The notes below the pieces were generated by a model. It saw only the letters and a list, made by a program, of their open reading frames with translations, did not search any database and was not told the DNA's origin. 64,000 nucleotides of DNA from Paenibacillus sp. FSL K6-3182 (GTDB taxonomy: Bacteria; Bacillota; Bacilli; Paenibacillales; Paenibacillaceae), in the NCBI RefSeq assembly GCF_037976325.1, contig NZ_CP150265.1, positions 510,001-574,000 of the forward strand. The letters are read 5' to 3'. Position numbers and translations under genes: made by a program. Below, piece by piece: positions 42,553-52,271 of this stretch; position 1 is the stretch's first letter; each line of letters opens with the position of its first letter.

Positions 42553-43812
42553 ATGACAGTGAGTATAGTAGAAGAAACGTTAAATCCGTACCAAATCGCA
42601 CAACAGCAAATCGATACTGCAGCGGCCCATCTACAATTGCCTAAGCATGTTACAGACATCTTGAAGCAGCCGAAGCGCGTGCTGTCGGTTAACTTCCCAG
42701 TTCGTATGGATGATGGCTCAATTCGAGTGTTCGAAGGTTACCGTTCCCAACATAATGACGCGATTGGACCGACTAAGGGCGGCATTCGCTTTCACCCCGA
42801 TGTAACGCTAGATGAAGTAAAAGCACTTTCCATGTGGATGAGCTTTAAATGCGGCGTTGTTGGCCTTCCATACGGCGGCGGCAAGGGCGGAGTTATTTGT
42901 GATCCACATCTTCTTAGCAAAGGCGAGCTAGAGCGTGTTAGCCGTGCTTTCATGGAAGCTATCGCTGATTTTGTAGGTCCTGACAAAGATATCCCTGCAC
43001 CGGACGTATACACGACTCCACAAATCATGGGTTGGATGATGGATACGTACAGCAGACTAAAAGGCGTTAACTCACCTGGCGTTATTACAGGTAAACCGCT
43101 TATTCTAGGCGGATCCCAAGGCCGTAATGAAGCAACAGCACAAGGCTGTGTGTACACAATCTTGGCAGCACTTCAAGATAAGAATATTCCTATTGAAAAT
43201 GCTACTGCAGCGATTCAAGGTTACGGCAACGCTGGTCGCATTGCTGCTCGTTTGCTTAGCGAAGCAGGCATTAAAGTTGTAGCAGTTAGCGACTCCAGAG
43301 GCGGAATTTACGATCCGAATGGATTGGATATCGAACAGATCTCCATACTAAAGGATACGACTTCCATCCGTGAGTATGGCGAGAAGTACTATATTTCTAA
43401 TGAAGATTTGCTTGAGCTTGATGTTGATGTTTTGGTGCCAGCTGCTCTAGAAAACGTAATTACAGCTAAAAATGCAGATCGCATTAAAGCAAAAATCGTT
43501 GCAGAAGCTGCAAACGGACCAACAACACCAGAAGCGGATCGCGTACTTTGGAGCCACGGCATCACAGTTATTCCGGACGTACTTGCAAATGCAGGCGGCG
43601 TTACGGTTTCGTACTTCGAGTGGGTACAAAACTTGGCTAACTACTACTGGAGCGAAGCAGAGGTTCTTGAGAAGCTTGAGACGAATATGATTCTTTCTTA
43701 CGTAGCTGTTCGTGATCTTGCTAAGGAACATGACACTGACCTTCGTACAGCTGCTTATATGATTTCGATCAAACGGATCGCAGCAGCAATGGAAGCTAGA
43801 GGCTGGATCTAA
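42553..43812 (+). CDS. gudB: NAD-dependent glutamate dehydrogenase
   Basis: A 419-residue Glu/Leu/Phe/Val dehydrogenase of the RocG/GudB type that interconverts glutamate and 2-oxoglutarate plus ammonia. GPTKGGIRFHP carries the substrate Lys, MSFKCGVVGLPYGGGKGG the catalytic Lys, and the Rossmann loop is GYGNAGRIAARL. Full length, without the inactivating repeat known from laboratory B. subtilis gudB. It is followed 33 bp later by ddh, which also handles ammonia. Confidence 0.93.
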   Translation: MTVSIVEETLNPYQIAQQQIDTAAAHLQLPKHVTDILKQPKRVLSVNFPVRMDDGSIRVFEGYRSQHNDAIGPTKGGIRFHPDVTLDEVKALSMWMSFKCGVVGLPYGGGKGGVICDPHLLSKGELERVSRAFMEAIADFVGPDKDIPAPDVYTTPQIMGWMMDTYSRLKGVNSPGVITGKPLILGGSQGRNEATAQGCVYTILAALQDKNIPIENATAAIQGYGNAGRIAARLLSEAGIKVVAVSDSRGGIYDPNGLDIEQISILKDTTSIREYGEKYYISNEDLLELDVDVLVPAALENVITAKNADRIKAKIVAEAANGPTTPEADRVLWSHGITVIPDVLANAGGVTVSYFEWVQNLANYYWSEAEVLEKLETNMILSYVAVRDLAKEHDTDLRTAAYMISIKRIAAAMEARGWI

Positions 43813-43845
43813 TACTTTTATAAAACAAGAAGAGGTGGCGGCGTC

Positions 43846-44823
43846 ATGACAGAACAGATTCGCATCGGTATTGTTGGTTACGGCAATCTTGGACGCGGCG
43901 TAGAGCTTGCAATTAGACAAAGTGCGGATATGAGATTGGATGCGATATTTACTCGCAGAGACCCAGCATCTATTCCGTCTGAAACAAAAGCATATAAAAT
44001 TGAAGATGCTGAGCGCTTTGTCGATGATATCGACGTTATGATTCTTTGCGGCGGTTCAGCAACGGATTTGCCAGAGCAGGTTCCTGCTTTTGCCCGCTTG
44101 TTCCATACGGTTGACAGCTTCGATACGCATGCGCGTATTCCTGAATTTTTTGATCAGGTAGATGCAGTTGCCAAAACGAGCAATAAAGTAAGTGTAATAT
44201 CCACAGGCTGGGACCCAGGCTTGTTCTCATTGAATCGTTTGCTTGCTGAGGCAATATTGCCAGAAGGCAAGGAATATACATTCTGGGGCAAAGGTGTAAG
44301 CCAAGGCCATTCAGATGCCATTCGCCGCGTGAAAGGTGTGAAGAACGGCGTTCAATACACCATTCCTAGTGAAGAGGCGGTAGCGCGAGTTCGTAACGGT
44401 GAAAATCCAGAGCTTACAACGCGTGAGAAGCACGTCCGCGACTGCTACATCGTAGCAGAAGAGGGTGCTGATCAAGACGCAATTGCTGAGGAAATCCGTA
44501 CGATGCCGAACTATTTCTCTGATTATAATACGACTGTTCATTTCATTGATGAAGCAACATTGAAAGCCGAACATTCCACAATGCCTCACGGTGGTATGGT
44601 GCTTCGCAGTGGCAAAACAGGCGAGAACAGCACTCAAATTATCGAGTTCGGTTTGAAGCTTGACAGCAACCCTGAATTCACGGCTAGCGTGCTTGTTGCT
44701 TATGCTAGAGCAGCTTATAAATTTGCTCGTGAAGGACAGTCTGGAGCCAAAACCGTATTCGACATTCCATACGGCTACCTTTCACCAAAATCCGCAGCAG
44801 AACTGCGTAAAGAGCTTCTATAG
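43846..44823 (+). CDS. ddh: meso-Diaminopimelate dehydrogenase
   Basis: A 325-residue NADPH enzyme making meso-diaminopimelate in one step by reductive amination of tetrahydrodipicolinate, for lysine and peptidoglycan. GIVGYGNLGRGVE is the nucleotide loop, and TGWDPGLFSLNRL with GKGVSQGHSDAIRRV are the Ddh substrate and interface motifs. ATG with GAGGTGGCGGC upstream. Co-transcription with gudB is likely from the 33-bp gap. Confidence 0.92.
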   Translation: MTEQIRIGIVGYGNLGRGVELAIRQSADMRLDAIFTRRDPASIPSETKAYKIEDAERFVDDIDVMILCGGSATDLPEQVPAFARLFHTVDSFDTHARIPEFFDQVDAVAKTSNKVSVISTGWDPGLFSLNRLLAEAILPEGKEYTFWGKGVSQGHSDAIRRVKGVKNGVQYTIPSEEAVARVRNGENPELTTREKHVRDCYIVAEEGADQDAIAEEIRTMPNYFSDYNTTVHFIDEATLKAEHSTMPHGGMVLRSGKTGENSTQIIEFGLKLDSNPEFTASVLVAYARAAYKFAREGQSGAKTVFDIPYGYLSPKSAAELRKELL

Positions 44824-44869
44824 CTCTGAAACTTTTCTGAACATTCCCCTCCATTTTACATTTTTTTAC

Positions 44870-44898
44870 TTACACTTTTGGAAATAGTAGGATATAAT
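44870..44898 (+). promoter_or_regulatory. Promoter upstream of the surface-polysaccharide locus
   Basis: -35 TTACAC (44870-44875), 17-bp spacer and perfect -10 TATAAT (44893-44898). The leader of about 115 nt to 45019 contains a possible hairpin (GTAGAA/TTCTAC at about 44961-44999). Confidence 0.65.
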
Positions 44899-45018
44899 GA
44901 AAAAGTGAGAGTAATTACTGTCGAATTATAGGGAGAAGTGCTGAAAGATCCATTTTCCTATGGTAGAATAGGTTCAAACCTACCTAACAGGTAATTTCTA
45001 CTAGGAAGTGAACTCAGC

Positions 45019-45804
45019 ATGATAGACATCCATACGCATATTTTACCTGGATTGGATGATGGTGCGGCAAGTTTCGATGATACTCTGAATATGGCCCGGG
45101 CAGCTGTTTCAGAGGGAATTACAACAATCATCGCCACTCCGCACCATGCCAATGGAACCTATACCAATACAGCAATCGACGTAGCTAAGCACACTCTCTC
45201 TATTAACGATCAGTTAATAGCTGCGGGTGTGCCTATTGCTATACATACAGGTCAAGAAATTCGCGTTCATGATGATCTGCTCGATGCTTGGTATAGAAAA
45301 GAATTGCTTCCCTTAGCCGGCTCTAGTTATGTATTGATTGAGATGCCATCCTCCCGTATTCCGAAGGCGATGATTGAGCTCGTGCATGAGCTTAATGTAT
45401 TGAAGTTGAAACCGATTATCGCTCACCCAGAAAGAAATGCAGAAGTTGTGAAGCACCCCGATCGATTAGCTGAGCTTATTGAAGCAGGCGCATTCGCACA
45501 GGTTACGACCCACTCACTGCTTGGGGGATTTGGTAAGCGCATTGAACAGTCCGCATGGTCATTATTGAAGGCGGGCCATATTCATTTTGTATCTTCCGAT
45601 GCTCATCATATTGAGCGCCGTGGTTTTCGTCTGGGCGAAGCCTACGCGTCCATTGAGAGGCGGATGGGAGAACAGTGGGTTACCTATTTGCAATCCAACG
45701 CTCAGTCTGTGTTAGACGACAAACCTATACATAACCAGCCTATTACTATAGTTTCTTCAGACGGGGTTTTGCGTCGTTTTATTTCCTATTTCTACAAAAA
45801 ATAG
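45019..45804 (+). CDS. CpsB/YwqE-type tyrosine-protein phosphatase (PHP family)
   Basis: A 261-residue manganese-dependent phosphatase of the PHP fold. Metal ligands are visible in DIHTHILPGLDDGA, ATPHH, PIIAHPERN and SSDAHH. Such enzymes remove phosphate from the tyrosine cluster of the BY-kinase (here 48951-49634) and so tune polysaccharide export. ATG with AGGAAGTGAACTCAGC upstream. It opens the locus and is followed by an SLH protein rather than directly by the kinase. Confidence 0.9.
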   Translation: MIDIHTHILPGLDDGAASFDDTLNMARAAVSEGITTIIATPHHANGTYTNTAIDVAKHTLSINDQLIAAGVPIAIHTGQEIRVHDDLLDAWYRKELLPLAGSSYVLIEMPSSRIPKAMIELVHELNVLKLKPIIAHPERNAEVVKHPDRLAELIEAGAFAQVTTHSLLGGFGKRIEQSAWSLLKAGHIHFVSSDAHHIERRGFRLGEAYASIERRMGEQWVTYLQSNAQSVLDDKPIHNQPITIVSSDGVLRRFISYFYKK

Positions 45805-45924
45805 TGCGCGCTAGAATGATTGGAAGTTGAAGAAAGCGCATACTAAAAATGATTTTATTGGCGTTATTAGTCATTCATCTATTAGATGAGTGCAACTATT
45901 ATCATATAATTAGGAGTGAAGAAA

Positions 45925-48033
45925 GTGACATTAAGAAAAAAATTAGCAGTTTCTACAATTGCGGCAAGCGTAGCCCTTACGGCTTTCGCTGGCATTCCGC
46001 TAAGTAGCAAAGGTTTGGCAGAGAAGCTTGGAGTAAATGGGGTTGTTTATGCATCTTCGTCATTGGCGGATTCCGCTCTTGTTATTGAAGCGAAGAAACT
46101 AGATGCCGCACTTAAAGCGACAAACGGTTGGGCTAATGTAAGAGCGCTGCAAGATGCACTTAGTTCTTTAGATATTCATAAGCAAGGCGATATCGTAAAT
46201 CCGATCGTAAATAAAATTATTGTATCGGATGAAGAAGAAACAGAATTGGAACAACTTTTCTTGGATGCAATAGATTGGTCTTACGGTCCAACGGTAGCAG
46301 GACTTGAGGAATTGCATACAAAGTATAGCACGCTGCTTCAAACCTTTGCTGATCGTGGAAAGGTGTCCGATCTTTCAATCGATGACATTGCGCTGTACTT
46401 CTTCGATATTCAGAAAGAATTGGTTAAGCAAGTAGGTGCCAAGGACTTTGATGGTTTGCTCGCTCTTTTGACTGATAAAGACAGTGTTAAGCAATTAATG
46501 CAAAGCGTTCTGAACGAATTGTCGACTAAACAATATAAAGCACAAGTGTTGCTTACAAATTTTGGCATCACTAAAGATGATGTAATTGGCGTGTTGTCAC
46601 GTGCAAGAGAGGCTGTAGACAAAGATGCTACATTCGTTGCTGCGGCAGGATCTTTGTTCAAAGCTTATCAATATTTGAATCCGACTACACCTCCAATCAC
46701 TCCTGGTGGTCCAGGCGGCACAGTAACACCAGCTATACCGCTTCCTGAATCAACGGATAAACTGCTTAACGATTTGAAAGCAGCGCTTGATAAAGCAACT
46801 GATGCTGAGAAAGCTGCTATTATTACTAAATTTGTTGCTGATGCAAAAGCAGAAATTGCTAAGCTAGCAGCAATCAGCGCAGCTTCAAGTGTTACTACAG
46901 TAAATGGACAAGCTGTTCTTCAATTGGATGAGAAGAGTGTATTGTCAGCAGTTGCTGGTATTAACACGGTTGCATCCAAGGTGAAAGAACTAGCACCAGC
47001 TTCCGCACTTGCGAAGACTGCTTTGCAAATCACTCTTGGTGAAGTAGCACAAAAGGATGTAGTTCTAAACCTTTCCGATGCAGTGGTTAAAGCTGCGGCA
47101 GCTGGAAATGTATCTGGTGCAACATTCACGATCGGCAAATTTGAAGTAACTGTTCCTGTAGGCGGTTCATTCTCTTCTGCAATTGGTCTTACTATTAAGA
47201 AGAGCGATGTATCTGCTGACGTTGTAGGCACACTGAAATCAGTGTCTGAAGTTTATGACTTCAACCTAACGGTTGGCGGTACTGCAAAAACTTCATTCGA
47301 TCAACCGATCGTAATCAGCATTCCACTGGGCGATACAACTGGTCTTGATAAAGAGCTTCTTTCCGTAGCGAAAATCGTTGATGGCAAGCTAGTATTCCAC
47401 GGTGGACGTGTATCGGGCAACTCTATTATCGAATCTCGTGATTCGTTCTCCTCTTATGTTGTTGTAGAAAACAAAGTTTCGTTCAAAGACATTGCTTCTG
47501 TAGAAGCATGGGCTGGCCGCGAAATTAGCGTTGTAGCTGCAAAAGGCGCAATCGAAGGTAAATCAGAAGGTCAATTTGCACCGAAGGACAAAGTAACTCG
47601 CGCTGAATTCGCGAAAATGCTTATCCGTGCTCTTGATCTTGAGAATGGCTCAGCTACAGAAGGTTTTGCTGATGTCGATTCAGCTGCTTGGTACGCACCA
47701 TACGTGGCTGCTGCAGCACAACTCAAAATCATTAACGGCCGTTCAGATACTAAATTTGATCCAAATGCAACGATTACTCGTGCTGAGATGGCAACGATGA
47801 TCGTTCGCGCATTGAAAGTATCGCAAGGCGCTTCTAACGTAGCTGATGTAAATGCTGCACTAAAAGACTTTGCGGACGCTGGAAAAATTAATGCGTCATT
47901 AAAAGATGGCGTTGCATTTGCGGCAACTCACAAAATCGTAGTTGGAAATGCAGGCAAGTTCTTGCCAAATAACAATGCGACTCGTGCAGAGGCAGCAGTA
48001 ATTATTTACCGTGCACTAAACTTCGACAATTAA
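45925..48033 (+). CDS. SLH-domain surface protein
   Basis: A 702-residue exported protein with a signal peptide (about 1-30) and a long helical Ala/Asp/Lys-rich region, with a Pro/Gly-rich hinge near 255 (TPPITPGGPGGTVTP). A beta-rich segment (about 315-510) and three C-terminal SLH domains (about 520-700) follow, each with an F-x-D ... TRAEFA/TRAEMA/TRAEAA motif. SLH domains bind pyruvylated secondary cell-wall polymer. The GTG at 45925 has AGGAG 8 bp upstream; a GTG 9 bp earlier is too close to it. It probably coats the cell near the polymer made by the locus. Confidence 0.88.
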   Translation: MTLRKKLAVSTIAASVALTAFAGIPLSSKGLAEKLGVNGVVYASSSLADSALVIEAKKLDAALKATNGWANVRALQDALSSLDIHKQGDIVNPIVNKIIVSDEEETELEQLFLDAIDWSYGPTVAGLEELHTKYSTLLQTFADRGKVSDLSIDDIALYFFDIQKELVKQVGAKDFDGLLALLTDKDSVKQLMQSVLNELSTKQYKAQVLLTNFGITKDDVIGVLSRAREAVDKDATFVAAAGSLFKAYQYLNPTTPPITPGGPGGTVTPAIPLPESTDKLLNDLKAALDKATDAEKAAIITKFVADAKAEIAKLAAISAASSVTTVNGQAVLQLDEKSVLSAVAGINTVASKVKELAPASALAKTALQITLGEVAQKDVVLNLSDAVVKAAAAGNVSGATFTIGKFEVTVPVGGSFSSAIGLTIKKSDVSADVVGTLKSVSEVYDFNLTVGGTAKTSFDQPIVISIPLGDTTGLDKELLSVAKIVDGKLVFHGGRVSGNSIIESRDSFSSYVVVENKVSFKDIASVEAWAGREISVVAAKGAIEGKSEGQFAPKDKVTRAEFAKMLIRALDLENGSATEGFADVDSAAWYAPYVAAAAQLKIINGRSDTKFDPNATITRAEMATMIVRALKVSQGASNVADVNAALKDFADAGKINASLKDGVAFAATHKIVVGNAGKFLPNNNATRAEAAVIIYRALNFDN

Positions 48034-48050
48034 GTAAAAATATATACAAA

Positions 48051-48086
48051 ATCTTCCTCTCATGTGGATGAGAGGAAGATTTTTTT
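48051..48086 (+). terminator. Terminator of the SLH gene
   Basis: Perfect 13-bp stem ATCTTCCTCTCAT / ATGAGAGGAAGAT with loop GTGG and seven T. Confidence 0.92.
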
Positions 48087-48193
48087 CGGGAATGTATAAG
48101 ATAATGTAAGATTATAGATTATTATGTAGTAAGGTATAGTTCTTGAGGATTATATTCTCATTCTAAATAACTATATCCCATGGAGGAATATGC

Positions 48194-48961
48194 ATGTCTA
48201 ACGAACTAGACTTACGACAGTATATGGCAATCATAAAGAAGAGATTGGCGCTAATATTAGTATTTGTTTTCCTCTGTACAGCAGCTGCGGCCGTTATAAG
48301 TATGTTTTTTAAAGACCCGGTCTATGAGGCATCTACTAAAATAATCGTAAATCAAACGACGACACAAATGGCAACCGGCCAGCTTGATCTTAATCAAATC
48401 AACTCCAATATTAAAATGATCGATACGTACAAAGAGATTATTAAAACACCAGCTATATTGGATAAAGTGGCTGAGCAATATCCACAGCTTGGGTTAACTG
48501 CGACTGAGCTATCACGTAAAATCCAGGTTAGCTCTGTAAATAATACACAGGTCATGACATTAGTTGTGCAAGATGTGGATTATAAGCAAGCAGCACAGGT
48601 TGTCAATGCGGTGTCGAATGTTTTCCGCGAAGAAATCCAGCATATTTTTAAAGTAGAGAATGTATCGATTCTGAATGAAGCTGTTGTCGATGCGCAGCCA
48701 AGTCCGGTTTCACCAAACGTTCCTCTTAATGTCGCGATCGCGTTTATCGTATCTTTAATGATTGCTGTAGGTATTACATTCTTACTTGAGTATATGGATG
48801 ACACGATTAAAACCGAAGCAGATGTGCTGCAGTTTTTGGGTCAGCCCACGCTTGCTATGATCTCAAGAATGAATACGGAGGATGCTAATTCTAGCCAAAC
48901 CAGCAAAACAACTCAAACTTACAAGGCAGGTGAATTAGAGGGTGTCTCGATTGAAAAATAA
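48194..48961 (+). CDS. Wzz/CapA-type chain-length regulator and kinase activator
   Basis: A 255-residue membrane protein with two transmembrane helices (about 18-40 and 175-198) around an extracellular Wzz domain; PSPVSPNVPLNVAIAF before the second helix is the Wzz signature. In Gram-positive systems it recruits and activates the separate CapB kinase and controls chain length. It overlaps the kinase gene by 11 bp. ATG with GGAGGAATATGC upstream. Confidence 0.92.
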   Translation: MSNELDLRQYMAIIKKRLALILVFVFLCTAAAAVISMFFKDPVYEASTKIIVNQTTTQMATGQLDLNQINSNIKMIDTYKEIIKTPAILDKVAEQYPQLGLTATELSRKIQVSSVNNTQVMTLVVQDVDYKQAAQVVNAVSNVFREEIQHIFKVENVSILNEAVVDAQPSPVSPNVPLNVAIAFIVSLMIAVGITFLLEYMDDTIKTEADVLQFLGQPTLAMISRMNTEDANSSQTSKTTQTYKAGELEGVSIEK

Positions 48962-49634
48962 GCGTCAGATCATTACGCTAACGAATCCTCGTTCTCCCAT
49001 ATCAGAATCCTATCGCGCTCTGAGGACGAACATAGAGTTCTCATCAATAGATGAGAAATTACAGGTGCTAATGGTCTCTTCAGCAGGCCCTGGTGAGGGG
49101 AAGTCAACAACGATAACGAATCTGGCTGTCACTTTCGCGCAATCCGAGAAGAAAGTTGTTCTTATTGATGCCGATCTTCGTAAGCCTACTGCCCATCATA
49201 CATTCTCTATCTCTAATCGTTACGGGTTGTCGTCGATTATTTCACAGCAGTGCTCGCTCGAGGAAGGAATACAAGTTACAGACATTCCTAATCTAGATGT
49301 GATTACATCAGGCGCCATACCGCCAAACCCGGCAGAGATGATGGGTTCAAAGCGGATGACGGCAACAATTGAGCAGCTTAGACAAATGTATGACATTGTG
49401 CTCATTGATACGCCGCCGCTGCTTGCAGTAACCGATGCACAGATTGTATCTACGAAAAGTGATGGTGTAATTCTTGTCGTTGATCAAGGAAAAGTAAAGC
49501 GGGATATTGCCAGCAAAGCTGTAAAAAACCTTGAGAGTGTAAATGCACGCATCTTGGGAGTAGTGCTGAATAATGTGAAGCGTAAGGCAAATGAAGAGGC
49601 TTACTACTATTATTATGGTGTTCAAGAGAAATGA
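48951..49634 (+). CDS. CapB/CpsD-type bacterial tyrosine kinase
   Basis: A 227-residue BY-kinase. Walker A GPGEGKSTT, Walker A' VVLIDADLRKP and Walker B IVLIDTPP are present, and a C-terminal cluster of five tyrosines (EEAYYYYYGV) is the autophosphorylation site. The TTG at 48951 has AGAGGG 8 bp upstream; an in-frame GTG at 48942 overlaps that site. It works with the Wzz-type protein before it and is the probable substrate of the phosphatase at 45019. Confidence 0.92.
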   Translation: MKNKRQIITLTNPRSPISESYRALRTNIEFSSIDEKLQVLMVSSAGPGEGKSTTITNLAVTFAQSEKKVVLIDADLRKPTAHHTFSISNRYGLSSIISQQCSLEEGIQVTDIPNLDVITSGAIPPNPAEMMGSKRMTATIEQLRQMYDIVLIDTPPLLAVTDAQIVSTKSDGVILVVDQGKVKRDIASKAVKNLESVNARILGVVLNNVKRKANEEAYYYYYGVQEK

Positions 49635-49675
49635 AAAAATACAAGTAGATGTCTTTTGGCGGAGGGATGAGTTAG

Positions 49676-51499
49676 TTGAGTAATAGAAATAGAATGCTGG
49701 TCATACTTGTGGTAGATATTTGTATTATATGGATAGCGATTGGGGTATCCTATCTCTTTCGTTTTAACGGAAACATCCCTCCCATCTACGTGAGACAAAT
49801 GCTTGAATTCGCATGTTTAACCACCATTATATGCGGCAGCAGCTTAGCCTTTTTTCGAATGTATAGACGAATGTGGCAATATGCCAGTATTGGTGAAATT
49901 ATTGAGCTAGCCAAAGCCATAGTGATTGGACTTGTTTTATCGTACGGAGCAACCTATGCATTAAATGGGGAACGAGTCCCTATCTCCATTAGCTCTCGAA
50001 CACTTGAACTCATGCTGCTATTAATGGGAGGCTCGCGGTTCCTCTGGCGCTTAATCCGAGTAAACAGAACCAAAAAGACCGCTTTGACAAACAATGTACT
50101 TGTTGTTGGCGCTGGAGATTGTGGGGCGTTAATTGCAAAGGAAATCATGACAAGCAACAGCTTTTTAGGAAATCGTATAGTAGGGTTTATTGATGATGAT
50201 CCACATAAACGCAATATGCAGGTAGTCGGTTTATCAGTTCTGGGAACTAGGGTGAACATTGAAGAGATCGTACATAAACATCACATCCATGACATTATTA
50301 TCGCGATGCCTTCTGCAAAGCGAGTGCATATAACGGAAATTATTAATATTTGCAAGCTGACCGGAGCAAAGGTCAAGATTATCCCTTCTATTAATGATTT
50401 TATCAAAGGGCGTCTCGCGGTAAAGGCTTTACGCAATGTTGAAGTAGAAGATTTGCTAGGTAGAGAACCTGTTATGACAGATTTAGAGGGTATAGCCAAT
50501 TATGTATCGGATAAAGTTGTTCTAGTAACAGGTGCTGGAGGATCGATTGGTTCAGAGCTATGCAGGCAGATTTCTTCATTTAGACCTAAGACCTTGCTTC
50601 TGCTTGGACACGGTGAGAATAGTATCTATACGATTGAGATGGAGCTTAAGACGAAGTTCCCAAATGTGCATTTGGAAACGGTAATAGCGGACATTCAAGA
50701 TCGAAGCCGTTTAGATGATGTATTTCGCAGGTTTAGGCCGCAGGTTGTATTCCATGCAGCAGCCCATAAGCATGTGCCGCTTATGGAACGAAATCCATCG
50801 GAGGCAGTTAAGAACAATGTATTCGGTACGAGGAACGTGGCTGATTGTGCGGATAAATATAAAGCAGAACGGTTCGTAATGATCTCCTCCGACAAAGCCG
50901 TTAATCCTTCCAGCATTATGGGAGCGACCAAGAGAATTGCAGAGATGTACATACAAAGTATTAATACAATAAGCGAGACCCAGTTCGTGGCAGTACGTTT
51001 CGGTAATGTACTAGGAAGCCGTGGAAGCGTTATTCCAAGGTTCAAGCAGCAAATTGCTGCAGGCGGTCCGGTTACTGTTACACATCCCGACATGGTCAGA
51101 TATTTCATGACGATTCCTGAAGCAGTGCAGCTCGTTATTCAAGCGGGATCATTTGCCAAAGGTGGAGAGATATTTGTTCTAGATATGGGAGAACCGGTTC
51201 GTATTCTTGATCTAGCGCAGGATCTGATTCGGTTATCAGGTTATGAACCAAATATAGATATCGAAATAAACTTTAGCGGTATGCGCGAAGGCGAGAAGCT
51301 GTTCGAGGAGCTGCTAACGGATGAAGAAGCAGTGTCATCCACACAACATGAGCGAATTTACATAGGCAAGCCAACACAAATCAATAGAGTAGAACTCGAG
51401 CTTCAATTCAAACGAATCGAGAAAGCTATTGGAGATAATCAAACGACAATTAAAGATGTTATCGAGCATCTTGTTCCTTTTTATTCACATGTATCTTAG
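49676..51499 (+). CDS. CapD-type nucleoside-diphosphate-sugar 4,6-dehydratase
   Basis: A 607-residue membrane enzyme: four N-terminal transmembrane helices (about 5-115), a CoA-binding-like Rossmann fold (VVGAGDCGALIAKEI) and a catalytic SDR domain (VTGAGGSIGSELCRQI). The active site reads SSDKAVNPSSIMGATKR, with Met-x-x-x-Lys in place of Tyr-x-x-x-Lys, as in FlaA1/PglF 4,6-dehydratases. It should convert UDP-GlcNAc to a 4-keto-6-deoxy sugar. TTG start with GGAGG 10 bp upstream. Confidence 0.9.
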   Translation: MSNRNRMLVILVVDICIIWIAIGVSYLFRFNGNIPPIYVRQMLEFACLTTIICGSSLAFFRMYRRMWQYASIGEIIELAKAIVIGLVLSYGATYALNGERVPISISSRTLELMLLLMGGSRFLWRLIRVNRTKKTALTNNVLVVGAGDCGALIAKEIMTSNSFLGNRIVGFIDDDPHKRNMQVVGLSVLGTRVNIEEIVHKHHIHDIIIAMPSAKRVHITEIINICKLTGAKVKIIPSINDFIKGRLAVKALRNVEVEDLLGREPVMTDLEGIANYVSDKVVLVTGAGGSIGSELCRQISSFRPKTLLLLGHGENSIYTIEMELKTKFPNVHLETVIADIQDRSRLDDVFRRFRPQVVFHAAAHKHVPLMERNPSEAVKNNVFGTRNVADCADKYKAERFVMISSDKAVNPSSIMGATKRIAEMYIQSINTISETQFVAVRFGNVLGSRGSVIPRFKQQIAAGGPVTVTHPDMVRYFMTIPEAVQLVIQAGSFAKGGEIFVLDMGEPVRILDLAQDLIRLSGYEPNIDIEINFSGMREGEKLFEELLTDEEAVSSTQHERIYIGKPTQINRVELELQFKRIEKAIGDNQTTIKDVIEHLVPFYSHVS

Positions 51500-51531
51500 C
51501 AGACAAACTAACATAACGGAGGAGATTGAAC

Positions 51532-52167
51532 ATGCGTAAGAAAAAGTGGAAGAAGATTTTAATTTGGGTCGCATCAATCATTGTCATACTAGGAGTAGGG
51601 GGCTTATTTGCAGCTAATTATGCTGTGGATAAGCTTATTTCTACGTTGGCTGCTGACCTTGAGGGTGATTTGTTGAATGAAGTGACAACTCCCGAGACGA
51701 AGACAGATGAGAATGGTACGGATACGACGGGGAAAGATGATCCATCTTCAACAGTTGATAATGATGAAACGACAGATAGTTCAAATGGAACCAAAGATAA
51801 GCCAACGACAGATAATACAAAGAATAGCGGATCTAATGATTCAAACGTATCTAAAGAAGAAGATAAGCCTAAAAACGGTTATAGCGGTGAGGTTTCTATA
51901 GACAAAGCTAAAGATCTTCAGGAAAAAATAACGGTATCTGAGAAGGCACAAGTTTCAACTGTATTGCTCAAAGAGCTTAGTATGTCTGATATAAAAGAAC
52001 TGCAGGCACTAGCAAGTGGCGGAATGAATTTGGAAGAGAAAAAGAAGGCACGCAGTATTATTCTCGGTAAGTTATCGCCAGAGCAATACGATGAGCTTAT
52101 TCAGATTGCTAAGAAGTATGGGATGAGTCAGGGTAAGTCATATATTGAAGTTAATAAAGATAAATAA
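51532..52167 (+). CDS. Membrane-anchored protein with acidic linker, unknown
   Basis: A 211-residue protein not recognised. A basic N-terminus (MRKKKWKKI) and one transmembrane helix (about 9-30) are followed by a Thr/Asp/Asn/Ser/Lys low-complexity linker (about 50-115) and a mostly helical C-terminal domain (about 120-205, with KLSPEQYDELIQIAKKYGM). The layout resembles the protein at 62981-63715 and suggests a domain displayed outside the membrane. ATG at 51532 with GGAGGAGATTGAAC upstream. Its place between the dehydratase and the initiating transferase suggests a role in assembly or anchoring of the polymer. Confidence 0.75.
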   Translation: MRKKKWKKILIWVASIIVILGVGGLFAANYAVDKLISTLAADLEGDLLNEVTTPETKTDENGTDTTGKDDPSSTVDNDETTDSSNGTKDKPTTDNTKNSGSNDSNVSKEEDKPKNGYSGEVSIDKAKDLQEKITVSEKAQVSTVLLKELSMSDIKELQALASGGMNLEEKKKARSIILGKLSPEQYDELIQIAKKYGMSQGKSYIEVNKDK

Positions 52168-52271
52168 ATTTAGATCTTTTTAGACCTGCATGATATTTAT
52201 TCTTCTAATGAGATAACTAGATGCAAAATAATAAGTTTAAAAATGAAAACTCTAGCTTAGGATGTGAAAGT

